Below are positions 26,701 through 35,952 of a stretch of DNA of 64,000 nucleotides, one piece after another. The DNA is taken from positions 62,001 through 126,000 of the forward strand of contig CAWCGF010000046.1 of the NCBI GenBank assembly GCA_963794955.1, written 5' to 3'. The stretch comes from JAFDVL01 sp963794955 (GTDB lineage Bacteria; Acidobacteriota; Blastocatellia; RBC074). Position numbers and translations under genes: made by a program. A model generated the notes under the pieces. The model searched no databases, was not told the DNA's origin, and was given only the letters and a program-made list of their open reading frames with translations. How positions within the stretch are numbered: position 1 is the first letter of the stretch; each line of letters begins with the position of its first letter.

Positions 26701-27387
26701 GATGGCATCAATTGAAGGCGTATTCAAACTCGCCCATTCGGTCGAACCGAACCGCGAAGTACCTGAAGATGCGCCGTCCAGCGTCACGCCCCATGAGCCG
26801 CCTTGTCCGCCGCCGATAGAGAAAGTTGAATCATAGCCGGGGCCGCCCACGCCCGCTTGTCCGCCGAGTCCGAGCGGTTTGGCTTCGGGGGTCAGCAAGG
26901 AGAGATCGAAGGGGCTACGCATCGTACCCGCGACGACGAGGGGCAATTGGTCAATTTGTTTGGCTGCGACCTGTGTACTGGATCGGGCATTTTCAGTTTG
27001 CACTTGGGCACTGCCACTGCTAACAATTTCGACGGTTTCGCTGACGGCTCCTACGGTCAGTGAAATATTCGCGGTTGCCGTATTTCCCGCGACTAATGTC
27101 AATTGACTGATTTCAGAAATCTTGAAGCCGCTTTTCTCAACCCGGACTTTATAGGTACCGGGCGGAAGTTGGGGAATTACATAAATTCCATCAGTGGTAG
27201 TGATGGCCGAAGATGTGCTGTTAGTGGCAGTATTTGTAATTGTGACACTTGCGCCTGGAATTGCCGCTCCCGCAGTGTCTGAGACGATTCCTGTGATTGT
27301 GCCGCGGTCTGTTTGTCCGAAAGCCAATATGGACAAGCACAGCACCGCAAGCAATGCGATAGGGGAAGGAAGAAATTGTTTTCTCAT
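23788..27387 (-). CDS. Oar-like TonB-dependent receptor (second copy)
   Basis: 1,199 residues with the same plan as the gene at 10893: signal peptide ending near residue 25, carboxypeptidase-regulatory-like domain (GIVSDTAGAAIPGASVTITN ... PPGTYKVRVEKSGF), plug region with QIDQLPLVVAGTMRSPFDLSLL, and a beta-barrel ending in MQFGLKVIF. It lacks the LPLNGR box of the first copy, having LPLVVAG instead, so the two probably serve different ligands. It diverges from the membrane regulator at 27774, which may control it. Confidence 0.9.
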   Translation of the reverse strand: MRKQFLPSPIALLAVLCLSILAFGQTDRGTITGIVSDTAGAAIPGASVTITNTATNSTSSAITTTDGIYVIPQLPPGTYKVRVEKSGFKISEISQLTLVAGNTATANISLTVGAVSETVEIVSSGSAQVQTENARSSTQVAAKQIDQLPLVVAGTMRSPFDLSLLTPEAKPLGLGGQAGVGGPGYDSTFSIGGGQGGSWGVTLDGASSGTSRFGSTEWASLNTPSIDAITEFSVDTNGFKAESGRAQGGSLNFSSKSGTNQYHGTVFEYLRNNYFDARNYFEDKRSVLKQHDYGVSLGGPVRIPWLYNGTNKTFFFGSAEWFRNRAGSNDSIFTVPTPEMYQGDFRRWVDANGNPQKIYDPATTRANPAYNSALPVTETNPRFIRDQISCNGVLNTICANRISPLATKYLQHVGQSVLPNAAGAPGTYSYVNRNYRVATGSTLTPWTKWSIKLDHNFSEKHKISGLYNYGLSEVLPGVDGPPTLPLTVSNFRYTTQDSHSYRANYTWTVSPTVVNYLYGGINWWKQFNYTPNVGGGWKAKGICLPGVFDCDYNLLNLEFQGDGYTPWGGSAGDGSENPVFTLGNDLTVIKGRHTLKGGYLFERLHYNGFGRQSFSGVVRPSRAQTSIPESTNSLLGGGNAFASFLLGQVASARTENDRIVRQYWRGHAAYIQDDWKVNQKLTLNFGLRYETTLPPLERDDKWSDFDPFTTNPATGTLGALRFAGTGPGEVGKRTLVEGWYNGFGPRFSFAYSPNEKTVVRGGVGRTFGLVRTTNGSTHFAGAITIWDISSPDGINTLFPLDTGFTGINAAPQPPSVNPAFSNNGGVDWWQYQEVSRLPENWNWTMSVQRELPGKFLVEASYNASIGAHLISGLLNFNQLPSRYITDPKIQPLLSSRIDSPAVIAAGFTKPYASFPNNFSLDRALRPFPQYSDINTGGGNGDRSGHSTYHALVLKMERRVSTGLYLQGSYVWSKLITDTDTVDGGGRAMDHYNRRWEKSVGAFDLPHNVKFSWIADFPWGKGQKWDLGGFGNALLGGWRVAGIHVYTSGQPIQLSGGGIGLGGRSAAVVKTLDNWVTEIPDNPNIRATSGFTSYFTSVCNIAALCNATGQVVNQPTVFGQAPRFNGRARRMANLNESVSLQKSFFFTERVKMDFRWELFNVLNRVVFDAPNSNIASGTFGRITNQFNSPRRMQFGLKVIF

Positions 27388-27773
27388 CGAATCTCCTTTA
27401 CTGATGTTGTGTATTCTTAAAGATGACTAGCAACGCACGTTTTTCATTCCAGCAAAATTAAGCGAGGAGAAATAAGTGATGGGGGAAAGACTGGCATTAT
27501 CAGTGAGCCTTTCGCCTGCATTATCTTTTAATTCTCTAACCAAGTAACGATCCCTGCCCAATCCGCAGCAGCCGGAATGACAAAAGACAATGGATCGAAA
27601 ACAGCAAAGCTAAATCTGTCAGTACTTCTTTTTTATCCTTACAGTGGTAGGTATCCACACAGCTTATACACCCAGCATGAATACCTGACAAGTTGTAGGC
27701 AGGCCTTGGCGCGTTACAAAACGTTTGCTAACATGCACGCACAACGTTTACTCCTTAACTAGCTAAAGCACTT
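27388..27773. other. Divergent intergenic region between receptor and regulator
   Basis: 386 bases with no ORF I can support. GGAGAT lies just before the receptor start on the minus strand. A short inverted pair, AGGTAT near 27649 and ATACCT near 27681, could be an operator for a dimeric regulator; this is speculative. No clear promoter can be picked with confidence. Confidence 0.4.
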
Positions 27774-29141
27774 ATGAACGAGGCAGCGATTGAAACGGGT
27801 CAGATTATTACAGTAGCGCAAAAGCAAGTCGCGTTAGAGGCGGTGTTGCAAAGTAACACGTTTGCTCGTGCTGATCAGTTGAAAAGCTTCTTGAAATTTG
27901 TCTGCGAGATGGAGTTGAGCGGGCGCGGCGCGGAATTGTCCGAATATTTGATTGGGGTGGAGGCGTTAGGGCGCTCGCCGAATTATTCGCCTGGTGATGA
28001 TTCCGTTGTGCGCAACCGTGCCTTTGCCTTGCGGAAAAAATTGCTGGAATATTATGAGCACGAAAACCCGGATGCGCCCTTGCGGATCGAGTTGACGAAA
28101 GGCTCGTATTGTCCGCATTTTGTCGAACAGCACGCGTTGCCCCTGCCCAAAGCAAATGAACTGGAGCCTTTGGAAGTTACGTTCGCGCCGCTTTCCTTGC
28201 CACCTGCTTCCGCCGAATTCGCGCCGCCGCCGGTCATTGCGAAAAATCTTTTTCCGGCTTTTCTGGCGGGCGTGGTCTGCGCGGGGCTCTGTGCGGGCGT
28301 GTTTTATTTCCTTCTGCGAGAGCCGTCGTCGGCCAGCCACGCCACTGCGCTTGCGCCTATTTTGATAGAAGCCTGGGGGCCGCTGCTGGCACCCAATGCC
28401 GATGTTCTGATCTGTATTGCTAATCCGCCCAGCCTGTCCATTCACCCGGAGCCAGGGCTGTTCAGCAATGACCCCACCGTGCATCGCGCGGCACCGGATT
28501 TAGAGGCCTGGATTCGACCGAAATTTCGCGCCATCACCGAGCAGGATTTGGTTTTATCCGTCACAACGAATGGCACCTACTGGGGCGATTCGCTGGGCGC
28601 AATGGCCGCCCTGAAAATCTTGACCAGTGCGGGCAGTTCAGCACACATCCTGCCCGAAAAGGTGACCACCATGCCGACGCTGCGGCAGCGTAACGTAATT
28701 CTCTTTGGGGCCCCGGAATACAGCCCCGCGATCACCCATTTTTTGGAGAAATGCCCGCTGACTGTGCATTACCTGAATGCCATCGTCAGCCGTGCGTCGG
28801 CGTCTGAGCCAACCTCGCCTTATGTCATCAAACGCGATGCACAATTTCGCACCATCGAGGTTTATGGCTTAATTACTATCCTGCCGAGCGAAAGTTCGAC
28901 GGGTGATCAACATCGTACGGTGATTTTTTCGGGCCTCAATTCCGCTGGTGCGCAGGCTGCTGCCGAGTTTTTCTCGTCGCCGGAAAACCTGCTTGAGTTG
29001 CAAAAGCAGTTGCAGAAGGAAGGCTATGATCACTTTCCCTCCGCCTACCAGGTCGTTGTCAAAGCCGAGCCGGACGACAACCTCTTGCTCAACTTTAAAT
29101 ACGAAACCCATCGTGTGATCTCAACGCCGACCAGTCACTAA
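27774..29141 (+). CDS. Membrane-anchored winged-helix-like regulator
   Basis: 455 residues. The first 115 match the N-terminal domain common in Acidobacteriota regulators: LKSFLKFVCEMELSGRG, LSEYLIGVEALGRSPNYSPGDDSVVRNRAFALRKKL and a closing RIELTKGSYCPHF, presumed to bind DNA. A proline-rich linker leads to one membrane segment (about residues 161-183, FPAFLAGVVCAGLCAGVFYFLL) and a 270-residue outer domain of unknown fold that may sense a ligand. It diverges from the Oar receptor at 23788, suggesting it controls that gene. Its stop overlaps the end of the converging toxin gene by four bases. Confidence 0.7.
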   Translation: MNEAAIETGQIITVAQKQVALEAVLQSNTFARADQLKSFLKFVCEMELSGRGAELSEYLIGVEALGRSPNYSPGDDSVVRNRAFALRKKLLEYYEHENPDAPLRIELTKGSYCPHFVEQHALPLPKANELEPLEVTFAPLSLPPASAEFAPPPVIAKNLFPAFLAGVVCAGLCAGVFYFLLREPSSASHATALAPILIEAWGPLLAPNADVLICIANPPSLSIHPEPGLFSNDPTVHRAAPDLEAWIRPKFRAITEQDLVLSVTTNGTYWGDSLGAMAALKILTSAGSSAHILPEKVTTMPTLRQRNVILFGAPEYSPAITHFLEKCPLTVHYLNAIVSRASASEPTSPYVIKRDAQFRTIEVYGLITILPSESSTGDQHRTVIFSGLNSAGAQAAAEFFSSPENLLELQKQLQKEGYDHFPSAYQVVVKAEPDDNLLLNFKYETHRVISTPTSH

Positions 29142-29557
29142 ATTGTCCAATCCTGGAAAGAAAGATTTGGAATTTGCTCGAAATCCCGGCTGTTGCGCGT
29201 TAGCAAAATGCCGCCAACCGCCAGGGTGATGGCTGCAATGCGCAAGTCCTGCGTGCCACCGCGCAGACGGAGTAGGCGTAAGGACTGATAAACTTGGCTG
29301 GCGCGTTCGTCGTAAGTGAAAACCTGTACGCCCTTGAGCAACTTGACTGCTACTTCTAACCAACCATAAGCGGCAATTGTTTCAGCCTCGTTTCTAGCCG
29401 CACGAATTTGCGCGAAGCGACCACGAAACTGTTCCTCAACCGTGATGATTGTGATCCCAACTTCAGTATTTGTGAGATTGGCTAAACGGGCGCAAACTAC
29501 TGGGTGTCCGCGCTGAGAAAAGGTGTAGTGATCTGTGTCAAGGACGTAAAGGGACAT
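29138..29557 (-). CDS. vapC: PIN-domain toxin, VapC-like
   Basis: 139 residues with the PIN ribonuclease acidic set: Asp in LDTDHYTF at the N terminus, Glu in TIITVEEQF, Asp in GTQDLRIAAI and Asp in TRNSRDFEQI. VapC toxins cleave tRNA or rRNA. The start overlaps the antitoxin stop by one base (TAATG), the usual coupled order antitoxin-toxin. The partner is HicB-like rather than a classical VapB. Confidence 0.85.
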   Translation of the reverse strand: MSLYVLDTDHYTFSQRGHPVVCARLANLTNTEVGITIITVEEQFRGRFAQIRAARNEAETIAAYGWLEVAVKLLKGVQVFTYDERASQVYQSLRLLRLRGGTQDLRIAAITLAVGGILLTRNSRDFEQIPNLSFQDWTI

Positions 29558-29883
29558 TAAGCAGCTTCTTCAAAAATTTGTTTCGCGGCTTCCATCTCGT
29601 TTACTTCACGGCGATAACGCTGCATTTCTTCCATAAACTCGTCAAAGCTAGGGTCATCCTTCAAACACCCCGCATGTTGCAGCAAAGCGTTTTTATAGAC
29701 GGGGTGTGCTTCCACTTCAAGGGTTACGATCTTGCTGCGCGACAAGTAATCTGTCAGCGTTGCTTGGACACCAGACAAAGCTTCTTCTTCGGTTTTTCCT
29801 TGCGCCACAAGCGTGGGCAATTCAAACACGGATGCCGTGAAGTTGTCTTCCGCTTGTTGGTGAATCAATACTCGATATTTCAT
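29557..29883 (-). CDS. HicB-like antitoxin of the PIN toxin
   Basis: 108 residues from ATG 29883. The N-terminal half has the HicB partial RNase-H-like pattern (YRVLIHQQAEDNFTASVFELPTLVAQGKTEEEAL), and the C-terminal 40 residues are charged (FDEFMEEMQRYRREVNEMEAAK), a likely toxin-wrapping helix. HicB antitoxins usually pair with HicA; pairing with PIN toxins also occurs. The frame is open further upstream but without a better start. It lies 48 bases beyond the end of the restored CocE gene. Confidence 0.75.
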   Translation of the reverse strand: MKYRVLIHQQAEDNFTASVFELPTLVAQGKTEEEALSGVQATLTDYLSRSKIVTLEVEAHPVYKNALLQHAGCLKDDPSFDEFMEEMQRYRREVNEMEAAKQIFEEAA

Positions 29884-29930
29884 AGCCCGCAAATTATAGG
29901 CCAATACGCTCTTGCCGACAATCCGGGACT

Positions 29931-31698
29931 TTATTTGCGCGAGATGACGGGCAACACAATCGCTGACGGATGTTCGGCATCGTGATAAATCGTCTGTTTG
30001 GCCTTCTCCATTCGCGTGCCGCCAAACGTTTTCTCGCCTGTATTCAAATTGCGATTGAAGCGCGGAAAATTGCTGCTGCTGACATACACCGAATGCGATG
30101 CCCGGCCTTGAAAACATTGCTCGTGGCCCACAAATCAATCGTGTATTTGTAAATCTTGTGCGGCTCAATCGGCTCGGCCTTTTCTGTCGAATTGCGATAG
30201 CGCGCGCGAATGATGCCGTCACCTAAATAGCGTGCATAGCCTTTCTCGTCTACGTCAACGATCATCGCCGTGAAATCGGTGTCGGCGGCTGACGTTGCCG
30301 CATATACTTCAGCCGTGATGAAGCCCGTAACCTCCACGTCTTGCGTAAGCGGTGGCGTCGAATAAACCAACACATCGGAGCGCGCCTCATTCGGACTTTG
30401 ATCGAACGGCCCTGGCGGCAAACCGCCACAACACAACCGACCGCCAATCGTGCGCACCGGACTCATCGGGTCGTATTCAAATACGTCAGGCTTTTCGGCT
30501 TTTGGCATCGCCGTCGAAATTACGCCATCGCCATTGCTCGAATTCGCACCTTTCGCTGCGTGCAGGTAATATTTCGTGTAATTCGTGCGCGCCAGCGGAA
30601 ACTCTTTTTCATCGCGCCAGACGTTGTCACCGAGCACGAAAATCTTTACGGGCGCATCGGACGCGAATTCGTTTTTTCTGCCCTTTATCACGTAATCGTA
30701 CCACTTCACAATCGTCGCGTTCATATCCAATACGGCCTGTTTGCCAAACGTCACATCGCCAATTTTGCCTTCGGGCGAAGTCGCCGCGTGCGCCCACGGC
30801 CCCATCAGCAACCGCTGTCCTTTGCGCGCCTCTTCGGTCGGTGCCTGCTTTTGCATTTCGATGAAGTTGCGAATGGAGCCGCCCGAAAAGATGTCGTGCC
30901 AGCCGCCGGAGTGCAACGCCTTGATGTTCATTTTGCTGTAGTGATCGGAGACTTTGACCTTGCGCCAATACTCGTCGTTCGCTTCGTGCTCGACCCAATC
31001 ACGGAAGTACGGCGCGACCTCGGCTGGGGTCGGCGAACTAAACAACCGATAGTCCTCGACAGGCAATTGCTCGGCCCACTGCTTGGCACGATTCAGCGCC
31101 GCCGTTTTGCGGTAGATCGTGTCAATCACCAGACCCGAAGTCCAGGATTCCGCAAACCACTGCATCAGCGCGCCGCCTTCGTACGTCCAGCCTTCGTAAT
31201 ATTCCATCGCCGTGACGTATGGGAAGATGCCGACGAGATGCGGCGGAGCCGAAGAAGCTGCGAGCATTTGCGTAGCGCCGACATACGAGCCGCCATGCAT
31301 CCCGACACGCCCGTCGGCGTAGGGCAACGCCGCCGCCCATTCCACCGTGTCGTAGCCGTCGTTGGCTTCGTTCACAAACGGATAAAATTCGCCTTCAGAC
31401 TCGAAGCGACCGCGCGCGTCCTGATGAATCGAAACATAACCGCGTGCAGCCAGGTACATCCCCGTTGCCGGGTCTTTGCGATTGTACGGCGTGCGAATCA
31501 GCAGCACGGGAAACTTGCCTTCCGCCTTCGGGCGATAGATGTCACAGACCAGCGAAACGCCATCGCGCATTTTGACGCGCACACTGGCTTGTACCTGAAC
31601 AGCGTAAGTTTCCGGCATTGGCGCGGGGGCTTGGGCGAAGGCCAGAGACGTGAAAAGAACGATGGTCAGCGACAAGGCTGCGAGTTTGTAGGTTTTCA
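29931..31698 (-). pseudogene. CocE/NonD-type X-Pro dipeptidyl-peptidase-like hydrolase, one-base frameshift
   Basis: About 588 residues if the frame is restored. ATG 31698 is preceded by GAGG and gives a signal peptide (AALSLTIVLFTSLAFAQ). Catalytic serine in GMHGGSYVGATQ, Asp region DARGRFES, and a C-terminal jelly-roll as in X-Pro peptidases and cocaine esterases. The first frame runs to 30044 but derails at 30089-30090: after HRIR the expected VYVSSSNFPRF continues in the next frame to 29931. Restoring one G (GG to GGG) joins them. Only the last 55 or so residues are affected. Sequencing error or a recent mutation are both possible. Confidence 0.8.
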
Positions 31699-31808
31699 TA
31701 AAGTCCTCTTGAGTTTGGAGTGCCCAGAGAATATCGCAAAGATTCGCGCAAGCTGCAAATCGCGGCGGGCAGTTGTCACGAATTGAAACGGCTGCCACAA
31801 TAGCCAGT

Positions 31809-31919
31809 CTGAACGAAAACGGAAGCATTTCGGGGTAGGTGTTCAGCGTTCAAGCTTCAGCTTGGCTTTACGCCCGCACACCCTAAAACCAAGCTGAAGC
31901 TTGAACTCTGAACGAAAAC
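31809..31919. repeat. 30-bp inverted repeat flanked by a 12-bp direct repeat
   Basis: Bases 31841-31870 pair with 31884-31913 at 28 of 30 positions; each arm has the AAGCTTCAGCTT palindrome. CTGAACGAAAAC occurs at 31809-31820 and again at 31908-31919, overlapping the outer end of the right arm. The direct repeat resembles a target-site duplication. It lies directly upstream of the ATG at 31923. Confidence 0.65.
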
Positions 31920-31922
31920 TAT

Positions 31923-33292
31923 ATGCGCGCAATTCCAACACTTAAAATCAGCATCTCCGGCGTACGGGGCGTCATCGGCGCATCACTTACGCCCACCTTG
32001 CTCACCCGCTTTGCCCAAGCCTTTGGCACGTATGTCGGCTCCGGTACGATTGTGCTGGGACGCGACACTCGCACGTCGGGCGAAATGGTGCGGCAAGCGG
32101 TCATCGCGGGTTTGTTATCCAGCGGCTGCCGTGTGATTGATCTGGATATTTGTCCTGTGCCGACAGTGCAATTGCTGGTGCGCGAGCGTAAAGCGCACGG
32201 GGGCATTTGCATTACCGCGAGCCACAATCCGGCAGAATGGAACGCCCTGAAATTCATCAATGCCGAAGGACTGTTTATGAGCGTGGGGCAGGCGCGCGAA
32301 CTGCTCGACATTTATCATCAGGGCGATTACACCAAGATTGCCGGCGCGAATATGCGCAGCGTCGAACCGCTCGCGGGCGCAGGAGATGTTCACATCAAGG
32401 CGATTCTGGCGGCCATTGGCGCACTACCCTACACCTCGCGTAAACTCAAAGTCGCGTTGGATTCGTGCAATGGTGCGGCTTCACAGCTTGCGCCCAAATT
32501 GCTCGCAGCGCTGGGCGCAGAAGTCGTCAGCATCAACACGACGCCGGACGGCTTATTTCCGCGCGGCGCGGAACCGGTCGCGGAAAACATCGGTGAGCTT
32601 TGCCAACTGGTGAAAGACAGCGGCGCGGACGTGGGCTTTGCGCAGGATATGGACGCGGATCGGTTGGCAGTGGTAGATGAAACCGGCGAGCCGATTGGCG
32701 AAGACTATACGTTGGTGCTGGCAACGCGTTACATCTTGAGCAAAACGCCCGGCGCGGTCGTAACCAACCTTTCGACGAGCGCATGCGCTTGATCCAGTTG
32801 TAGCGCATTTCGGCGGTGTCTTGCATCGCACCAAAATCGGCGAAGCGAATGTCACCGAAAAAATGCAGGCCGTAGATTCGATCATCGGCGGCGAAGGCAA
32901 CGGCGGCGTGATTTATCCGCGCATTAATTATTGCCGCGACAGTCAGGTCGGCATGGCGCTGATTCTGCATCTGCTCGCCGACACGGGTAAATCGTTGTCA
33001 CAGTTGTTATCTGAATTCCCGCGCTATCACATTATCAAAGAAAAGCTGGAATGCCCGTCCGACAAGATCGCCGAGGTGCTGAAAGATGATTCGGCGCGAT
33101 TATGCCGAATGCGAAATGGATTTGCGCGACGGTGTAAAAGTGTTGTTTGCGAATAGCTGGCTGCATGTGCGTGGATCGAATACGGAACCGATTATTCGCA
33201 TCGTTGCCGAAGCCGAAACGGAAGCGGCGGCGAAGGAAATTGTCAGCGGCGTGTATGCGAAAGTCGCTAAGCTTTTGGGGAAGGAAATCTGA
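31923..33292 (+). pseudogene. Phosphohexomutase (phosphomannomutase/GlmM-like), two frameshifts
   Basis: Three consecutive frames together make a full mutase of about 455 residues. The first (31923-32792) has the phosphoserine loop ITASHNP and the metal loop QDMDADR; the second (through about 33090) has the sugar-binding GGEGNGG; the third (to 33292) has the phosphate loop RGSNTEP. One extra base in 32781-32787, inside a perfect 12-bp palindrome at 32778-32789, and another near 33085-33094 account for both shifts. All catalytic elements are present, unlike the intact paralogue at 35953. If the shifts are sequencing errors this is the active enzyme; if real it is a pseudogene. Confidence 0.8.
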
Positions 33293-33294
33293 AC

Positions 33295-34065
33295 ATGCCG
33301 AATTTTGAATCAATGAAAGCTCTTATCACTGGCGGCACGAGCGGCATCGGTTTAGCTACCGCCCGCTTGCTGCACACGCGCGGCGCAAGCGTCGTGATGG
33401 TGGATGTCAAACCCGCTGCGGATGGGCCGAACGATGAACGCGCAATTTTTCTGCCCGCAAATTTAGCGCATCCCGATGAATGCGAAGCCGTCGTCGCGCA
33501 AGCTGTATCCGTGCTTGGCGGCCTCAATGCCCTTGTCAATAGCGCTGGCATTCAACGCTACGGCAAAGCAGACGAGACTTCACTGGATTTGTGGAATGAA
33601 GTGTTGGCGGTAAATTTGAATGCCGCGTTCCTGATGGCCAAGCATTGCCTTCCGCATCTTCGTGCCAGTGGCGGTGGTGGCATTGTGAATGTTGGCTCCG
33701 CACAATCGCACGGCTCGCAACAAGGTGCAGTCGCGTATGTGACCAGCAAACACGCCCTGCTCGGCCTCACGCGCGCGCTGGCAGTGGATTATGCCGCAGA
33801 AGGAATTCGCACGAACTGCGTTTGTCCCGGCACAGTAGACACGCCGATGTGGCGCTGGTCGGTTGCGCGCGATCCGAACCCGCAAGCGATGATTGATGCC
33901 TGTGTCAGTTTGCATCCGATTGGTCGTGTCGGGCAATCCGAAGAAATTGCTGAGGCGATTGCATTCTTGTTGAGTGATAGCGCATCCTTTGTGAACGGCG
34001 TCGCGTTCGATGTGGATGGTGGCTTGATGGCGTTGATTGGCGGCGCGCCGAAGGATAAGCAGTAA
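33295..34065 (+). CDS. Short-chain dehydrogenase/reductase
   Basis: 256 residues, classical SDR. NAD(P)-binding TGGTSGIG near residues 12-19, the NSAGI motif, catalytic Ser in NVGSAQSHG, and Tyr/Lys in AYVTSKHA, then CPGTVDTPM and the C-terminal DVDGG. The substrate is unknown; family members oxidise sugars or act as 3-oxoacyl reductases. The aspartate after the second strand (MVDVKP) favours NAD over NADP. It starts two bases after the mutase end and runs into the VWA gene, so an operon is likely. Confidence 0.85.
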   Translation: MPNFESMKALITGGTSGIGLATARLLHTRGASVVMVDVKPAADGPNDERAIFLPANLAHPDECEAVVAQAVSVLGGLNALVNSAGIQRYGKADETSLDLWNEVLAVNLNAAFLMAKHCLPHLRASGGGGIVNVGSAQSHGSQQGAVAYVTSKHALLGLTRALAVDYAAEGIRTNCVCPGTVDTPMWRWSVARDPNPQAMIDACVSLHPIGRVGQSEEIAEAIAFLLSDSASFVNGVAFDVDGGLMALIGGAPKDKQ

Positions 34066-34080
34066 CTAGAGGTTTTCATT

Positions 34081-35730
34081 ATGCGCTCGACGAAATATTC
34101 CAAATGGTCTTCGGAAAATTGGGACGACCTCAGTCTCGAAGAATTGATGAATGCGCTGTCGGACTTCCTGCTCGAAAGCGGCTTCAACGAACAGATGCAA
34201 CGCAATATGCGACGTTGGCGTGGCTGGGATGATGACGATGACTTTAATGAATTCAAGAATCCACAAGACGCACTGCAAGCCTTGCGCGATGCGATTCGGG
34301 ATGCACTCAAAAACTCCGGCTTGCTCGATCAGGAGCAGTACGAACAGTTGTTCGATGCCGAAGGCAACGCACGCAATGAGCAATTGGAGAAGCTGATTGA
34401 CAAGCTGATTCAACGCCTGATTGACGAAGGCTATTTGAAGGTGCAAGAGGAAGGTTTGGAGATGGGCGACGAAGGCGATGGCGAATCGGAGCGCGCGCGC
34501 TTTCGCAATCAGCAGCAACAGGGCGACATCGAAGATTACAAAAACGTTCGCATTAAATTTGAGGTCACGGAAAAAGGCATTGATTTTCTGGGCTACAAAA
34601 CGCTCAAGCATTTGATGGGCAGTTTGGGCAAGGCTTCGTTTGGGCGACACGATACAAAATTTTTATCCACCGGCATCGAAGCGCACGAAGCGTCGAAGCC
34701 GTATGAATTCGGCGACACCATCAATCTGGACGTGACGGCGACATTGATGAATGCAATCGGACGCGAAGGCCTGGGCGTGCCGCTTAATCTGGAATACAAA
34801 GATTTGATGGTGCGGCAATCGGAGTATCAATCGTCGTGCGCCACAGTCGTGATGTTGGATTGCTCGCACTCGATGATTTTATACGGCGAAGATCGCTTTA
34901 CACCCGCGAAACGTGTTGCGCTCGCGCTCTCACATCTGATTCGCACGCAATATCCCGGCGATAGTTTGAAGCTGCTCCTGTTTCACGATTCGGCGGAAGA
35001 AGTGCCGCTCGCCAAATTGGGCAGCGTCAAAGTCGGCCCGTATCACACGAACACCTGCGAAGGGTTGAAGCTGGCGCGCCGCATGCTGATGGCGCAGCGC
35101 AAGGACATGAAGCAGATCATCATGATTACCGACGGCAAGCCCTCTGCGTTATTCGTCGAAGGCGACGCGTTCAGCCTGAGCCGCAAGAAAGGCGAAGGCC
35201 GCAAGCTCTACAAAAATTCGATGGGACTTGATCCGGTGATTATTGACGCGACGCTTGCCGAAGCCGCCGCCTGCCGCAAATCCGGCATCATCATCAATAC
35301 GTTTATGCTGACGGATGATTACTATTTAGTCGAGTTCGTCAAAAAGCTAACCGAAGTCGCGCAAGGCAAAGCCTATTTCACGACTACGAATCAGTTGGGC
35401 GAATATGTGATGATGGATTTTATGGCACGGAAGACGCGGCGGGTGAAAGTAGTGTTCGAATGGGACGAGAAAAAAGCGGCTCTCAATTTGGAGAAGCACG
35501 GCGTGTCCTTTGAGGAAGCGCAGACGGTCTTTGACGACTCGTTCTTTTTGGTCTATCCCGATCATATACATTCGGTTGGAGAACCACGTTACGTCATTCT
35601 TGGAGAGTCTTCGGACTGGCGTGCTTTGGTGGTTGTTTACACGGAGCGAGGCAGCACCATCCGCATAATCAGCGCGCGTGAAGCCGACAAACAAGAACAG
35701 GGAGATTATGAAGAAGAAAAATACAAATGA
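34081..35730 (+). CDS. VWA-domain protein fused in frame to a BrnT-like toxin
   Basis: 549 codons in two unrelated parts. Residues 1-454: an acidic, helical N-terminal region and a von Willebrand A domain with the MIDAS motif DCSHS (near 259) and a later ITDGKPS. Residues 455-549: a complete BrnT ribonuclease toxin (KVVFEWDEKKAALNLEKHGVSF, VFDDSFF, IRIISAREA). BrnT would start at GTG 35443. The junction is CGGCGGGTGAAA; with one fewer G the VWA gene would end at TGA and BrnT would start at the overlapping GTG, so the fusion could come from a one-base insertion. The cognate antitoxin follows at 35708. VWA proteins usually partner MoxR ATPases; none is nearby. Confidence 0.75.
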   Translation: MRSTKYSKWSSENWDDLSLEELMNALSDFLLESGFNEQMQRNMRRWRGWDDDDDFNEFKNPQDALQALRDAIRDALKNSGLLDQEQYEQLFDAEGNARNEQLEKLIDKLIQRLIDEGYLKVQEEGLEMGDEGDGESERARFRNQQQQGDIEDYKNVRIKFEVTEKGIDFLGYKTLKHLMGSLGKASFGRHDTKFLSTGIEAHEASKPYEFGDTINLDVTATLMNAIGREGLGVPLNLEYKDLMVRQSEYQSSCATVVMLDCSHSMILYGEDRFTPAKRVALALSHLIRTQYPGDSLKLLLFHDSAEEVPLAKLGSVKVGPYHTNTCEGLKLARRMLMAQRKDMKQIIMITDGKPSALFVEGDAFSLSRKKGEGRKLYKNSMGLDPVIIDATLAEAAACRKSGIIINTFMLTDDYYLVEFVKKLTEVAQGKAYFTTTNQLGEYVMMDFMARKTRRVKVVFEWDEKKAALNLEKHGVSFEEAQTVFDDSFFLVYPDHIHSVGEPRYVILGESSDWRALVVVYTERGSTIRIISAREADKQEQGDYEEEKYK

Positions 35731-35950
35731 ACTGGAAGACGACGTTCTCCCACATTATGACTTTTCCAAAATGCCCATCCTTAAACGTGGGCCAGGGTAT
35801 TCATCGAAAACGAAGATGGTGCGAATCCATCGCGTCACGCTCGAACCGGACATTGCCAAAGTGTTTCCTGACGACGCCTCGGTCAATCAAGCCTTACGCT
35901 TGTTGATTCAAGCCAGAGAAATTGGAGTCAAGAAATCTTCACGCCGTTGA
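35708..35950 (+). CDS. brnA: BrnA-like antitoxin
   Basis: 80 residues from ATG 35708, with GGGAG just upstream. The N-terminal DDVLPHYDFSKM and the later VTLEPDIAKVFPDDASVNQALRLLI are the typical BrnA pattern: a toxin-binding N-terminal arm and a ribbon-helix-helix DNA-binding C terminus. It overlaps the BrnT 3' end by 23 bases, as expected for this toxin-antitoxin pair, and ends three bases before the next ATG. Confidence 0.75.
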   Translation: MKKKNTNELEDDVLPHYDFSKMPILKRGPGYSSKTKMVRIHRVTLEPDIAKVFPDDASVNQALRLLIQAREIGVKKSSRR

Positions 35951-35952
35951 GT

